Positions 29,775 to 30,670 of a stretch of 30,670 nt of DNA are shown here, piece after piece. Under the pieces are notes generated by a model. The model worked only from the letters and a program-made list of their open reading frames with translations, did not search any database and was not told where the DNA came from. Both the position numbers and the translations under genes were made by a program. The stretch comes from JBFWUM01 sp050247255 (lineage in GTDB: Bacteria; Acidobacteriota; Vicinamibacteria; Vicinamibacterales; UBA2999). Location: assembly GCA_050247255.1 (NCBI GenBank), contig JBFWUM010000047.1:1-30670 (forward strand), in the 5' to 3' direction. Every line of letters begins with the position of its first letter. Positions within the stretch are counted from its first letter, which is position 1.

Positions 29775-30670
29775 TCAGTTCACCGTGTCCTGAATCTGCA
29801 ACAAGCCGCCGGCGCCGATCGACGCCAGTGCCGCCCGCGCCAGCGTCAGGTGCCTGGCGGAGAATCCGCCGGCATCCGCGTAGTACGCCATCGTCGGCAC
29901 GCCGTAGAACGGCGCCAGGTACGAAAAGCCGCCGTAGGTGCCGGCGAACTGCCGCGCCCCGGCGACGACCGCGCTCTGCACCGCCAGGTTGCGGGTCGCG
30001 TCGATGTGCGGCACGGTGGTCACGCGGCGGCCGGCGACATCGGGACCGTGATGCTCATCGACCTGGAGCGCCAGGTTCAACGAGACCACGGGCCCCTCCT
30101 GCGCCAGCGCGTCGACGGCCGCCTCGACGAACCGCCGGTTTGCGGGCGTATCGGGGAAGCAGTCGTTGAAGTAGAACTTCACCGCCGAGTATGACGCCGG
30201 CAGCGGCACGTCCGCGGGCGCCGAGGGGCGCGGCAGCCGGCGGTAGCGAGCGTAGCGAAACACCCAGTCTTCGTCCGCATGCCCCCACCAGTACGGCGAC
30301 ATCAGCTCGAACATCGTCGACGGATGCAGCAGCTGCGCATCGGCGAGCCCGGCGCGTGCGGAAATGGCCGCCACGAGGTCGCCGTCAAACGCCGTCGACT
30401 GCCGCTGCTTCTGCTCGCCGAGCTCGCGGATGCGCGCCTCATGGCCGCTGCGAAAGGTCGCCGCGTCCACCGCCTCGAACACGTCGTGATACGCCGCGAT
30501 GCCGTGATACCACTCGCGCGTGCCGCCGCGTGAGATCACCGTCAGCCGGCCGGGCGCGACGGCGTAGCGCTCGGCGAACCACGCGAGAAACGGGACCCAG
30601 TACAGCAGCTCGAAGCCGACCTCGCCGAGCCACGGGCCGGCGACAATCGGGCCGCGATGCCGGGCCAGGG
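29775..30670 (-). CDS. Uncharacterised glycan-locus protein, paralogue of the gene at 25323 (5' end outside window)
   Basis: At least 298 residues, open to the right edge, so the N-terminus is missing. The visible part starts within LARHRGPIVAGPWLGEVGF and continues with YWVPFLAWFAERY, VISRGGTREWYHG, LHPSTMFELM, YRRLPRP, SAVKFYFNDCFP, DEHHGPD, NLAVQSAVVAGARQFAGTYGGFSYLAPFYGVPTMAYYAD and ARHLTLAR. Each block has a match in order in the 25323-26408 protein, so they are diverged paralogues. GT-B-like nucleotide-sugar binding at the C-terminus is a guess. An internal GTG at 30539 exists, but homology upstream shows the gene continues past it. Seven bases before the epimerase ATG, same operon. Confidence 0.72.
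   Translation of the reverse strand, partial: LARHRGPIVAGPWLGEVGFELLYWVPFLAWFAERYAVAPGRLTVISRGGTREWYHGIAAYHDVFEAVDAATFRSGHEARIRELGEQKQRQSTAFDGDLVAAISARAGLADAQLLHPSTMFELMSPYWWGHADEDWVFRYARYRRLPRPSAPADVPLPASYSAVKFYFNDCFPDTPANRRFVEAAVDALAQEGPVVSLNLALQVDEHHGPDVAGRRVTTVPHIDATRNLAVQSAVVAGARQFAGTYGGFSYLAPFYGVPTMAYYADAGGFSARHLTLARAALASIGAGGLLQIQDTVN

Noticed and set aside
1..30670. Insertion sequences, tRNA/rRNA, phage or toxin-antitoxin genes
   Set aside because: No transposase, integrase, tRNA-like fold or toxin motif was found in any intergenic gap; nearly all DNA is occupied by the listed genes.

Overview
The window is about 30.7 kb of very GC-rich bacterial DNA that reads as a surface-polysaccharide (O-antigen, capsule or exopolysaccharide) biosynthesis locus. 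GC richness, dense operons with 4-bp start/stop overlaps, frequent GTG starts, a run of exactly 100 N and a palindromic repeat inside a coding region fit a draft or metagenome-derived genome of a soil or sediment bacterium. Acidobacteriota (Vicinamibacteria-like) is my best guess, from the general look only. There is no rRNA, tRNA, CRISPR array, transposase or phage gene.

Layout. 1-190: start of a minus-strand EgtB/SUMF1-type gene. 266-3800 (+): thiS, thiG, a coiled-coil SAM methyltransferase and an O-antigen ligase/polymerase that runs into the N gap (3801-3900). 3901-3940: short tandem repeats. 3942-7145 (-): nucleotide-sugar genes (UDP-HexNAc 6-dehydrogenase, GDP-mannose 4,6-dehydratase, RmlD-type reductase). 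7186-8277 (+): a lone FAD oxidoreductase of the L-2-hydroxyglutarate oxidase type. 8274-25225 (-): one long, tightly packed operon. In transcription order it holds a GT-B-like protein, a NeuB-type synthase, a PtmA-like SDR, a methyltransferase, a lipoprotein, an aldehyde dehydrogenase, a NeuA-type cytidylyltransferase, a transketolase, a HAD phosphatase, a capsule-type protein, a WecA-like/FlaA1-like fusion, a GT4, a GT2, a CMAH-like metallo-beta-lactamase-fold protein and another GT2. 25323-30670 (-): a second packed operon with two paralogous unknown proteins flanking a DegT aminotransferase, a methyltransferase, an RfaE2/TagD-like nucleotidyltransferase and an SDR epimerase.

How the genes could work together (inference): the PNPT-type fusion would load the first sugar phosphate onto undecaprenyl phosphate. 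The GT2/GT4 and GT-B-like proteins would extend it. The dehydrogenase, dehydratase, reductase, epimerase and aminotransferase would make a uronic or amino sugar and deoxysugars. NeuB-, NeuA-, PtmA- and transketolase-type enzymes would make and activate a 3-deoxy-ulosonic (sialic-like) acid, and the O-antigen ligase/polymerase would finish the glycan. No flippase (Wzx), ABC exporter, Wza/Wzc or rmlABC is present, so the locus probably continues beyond the window or into the gap.

The most interesting points are a NeuB/NeuA module that contains a transketolase and an aldehyde dehydrogenase but no sugar 2-epimerase, a Rieske-less CMAH-like protein in the same operon, the WecA-FlaA1 fusion, and the duplicated unknown family at 25.3 and 29.8 kb.
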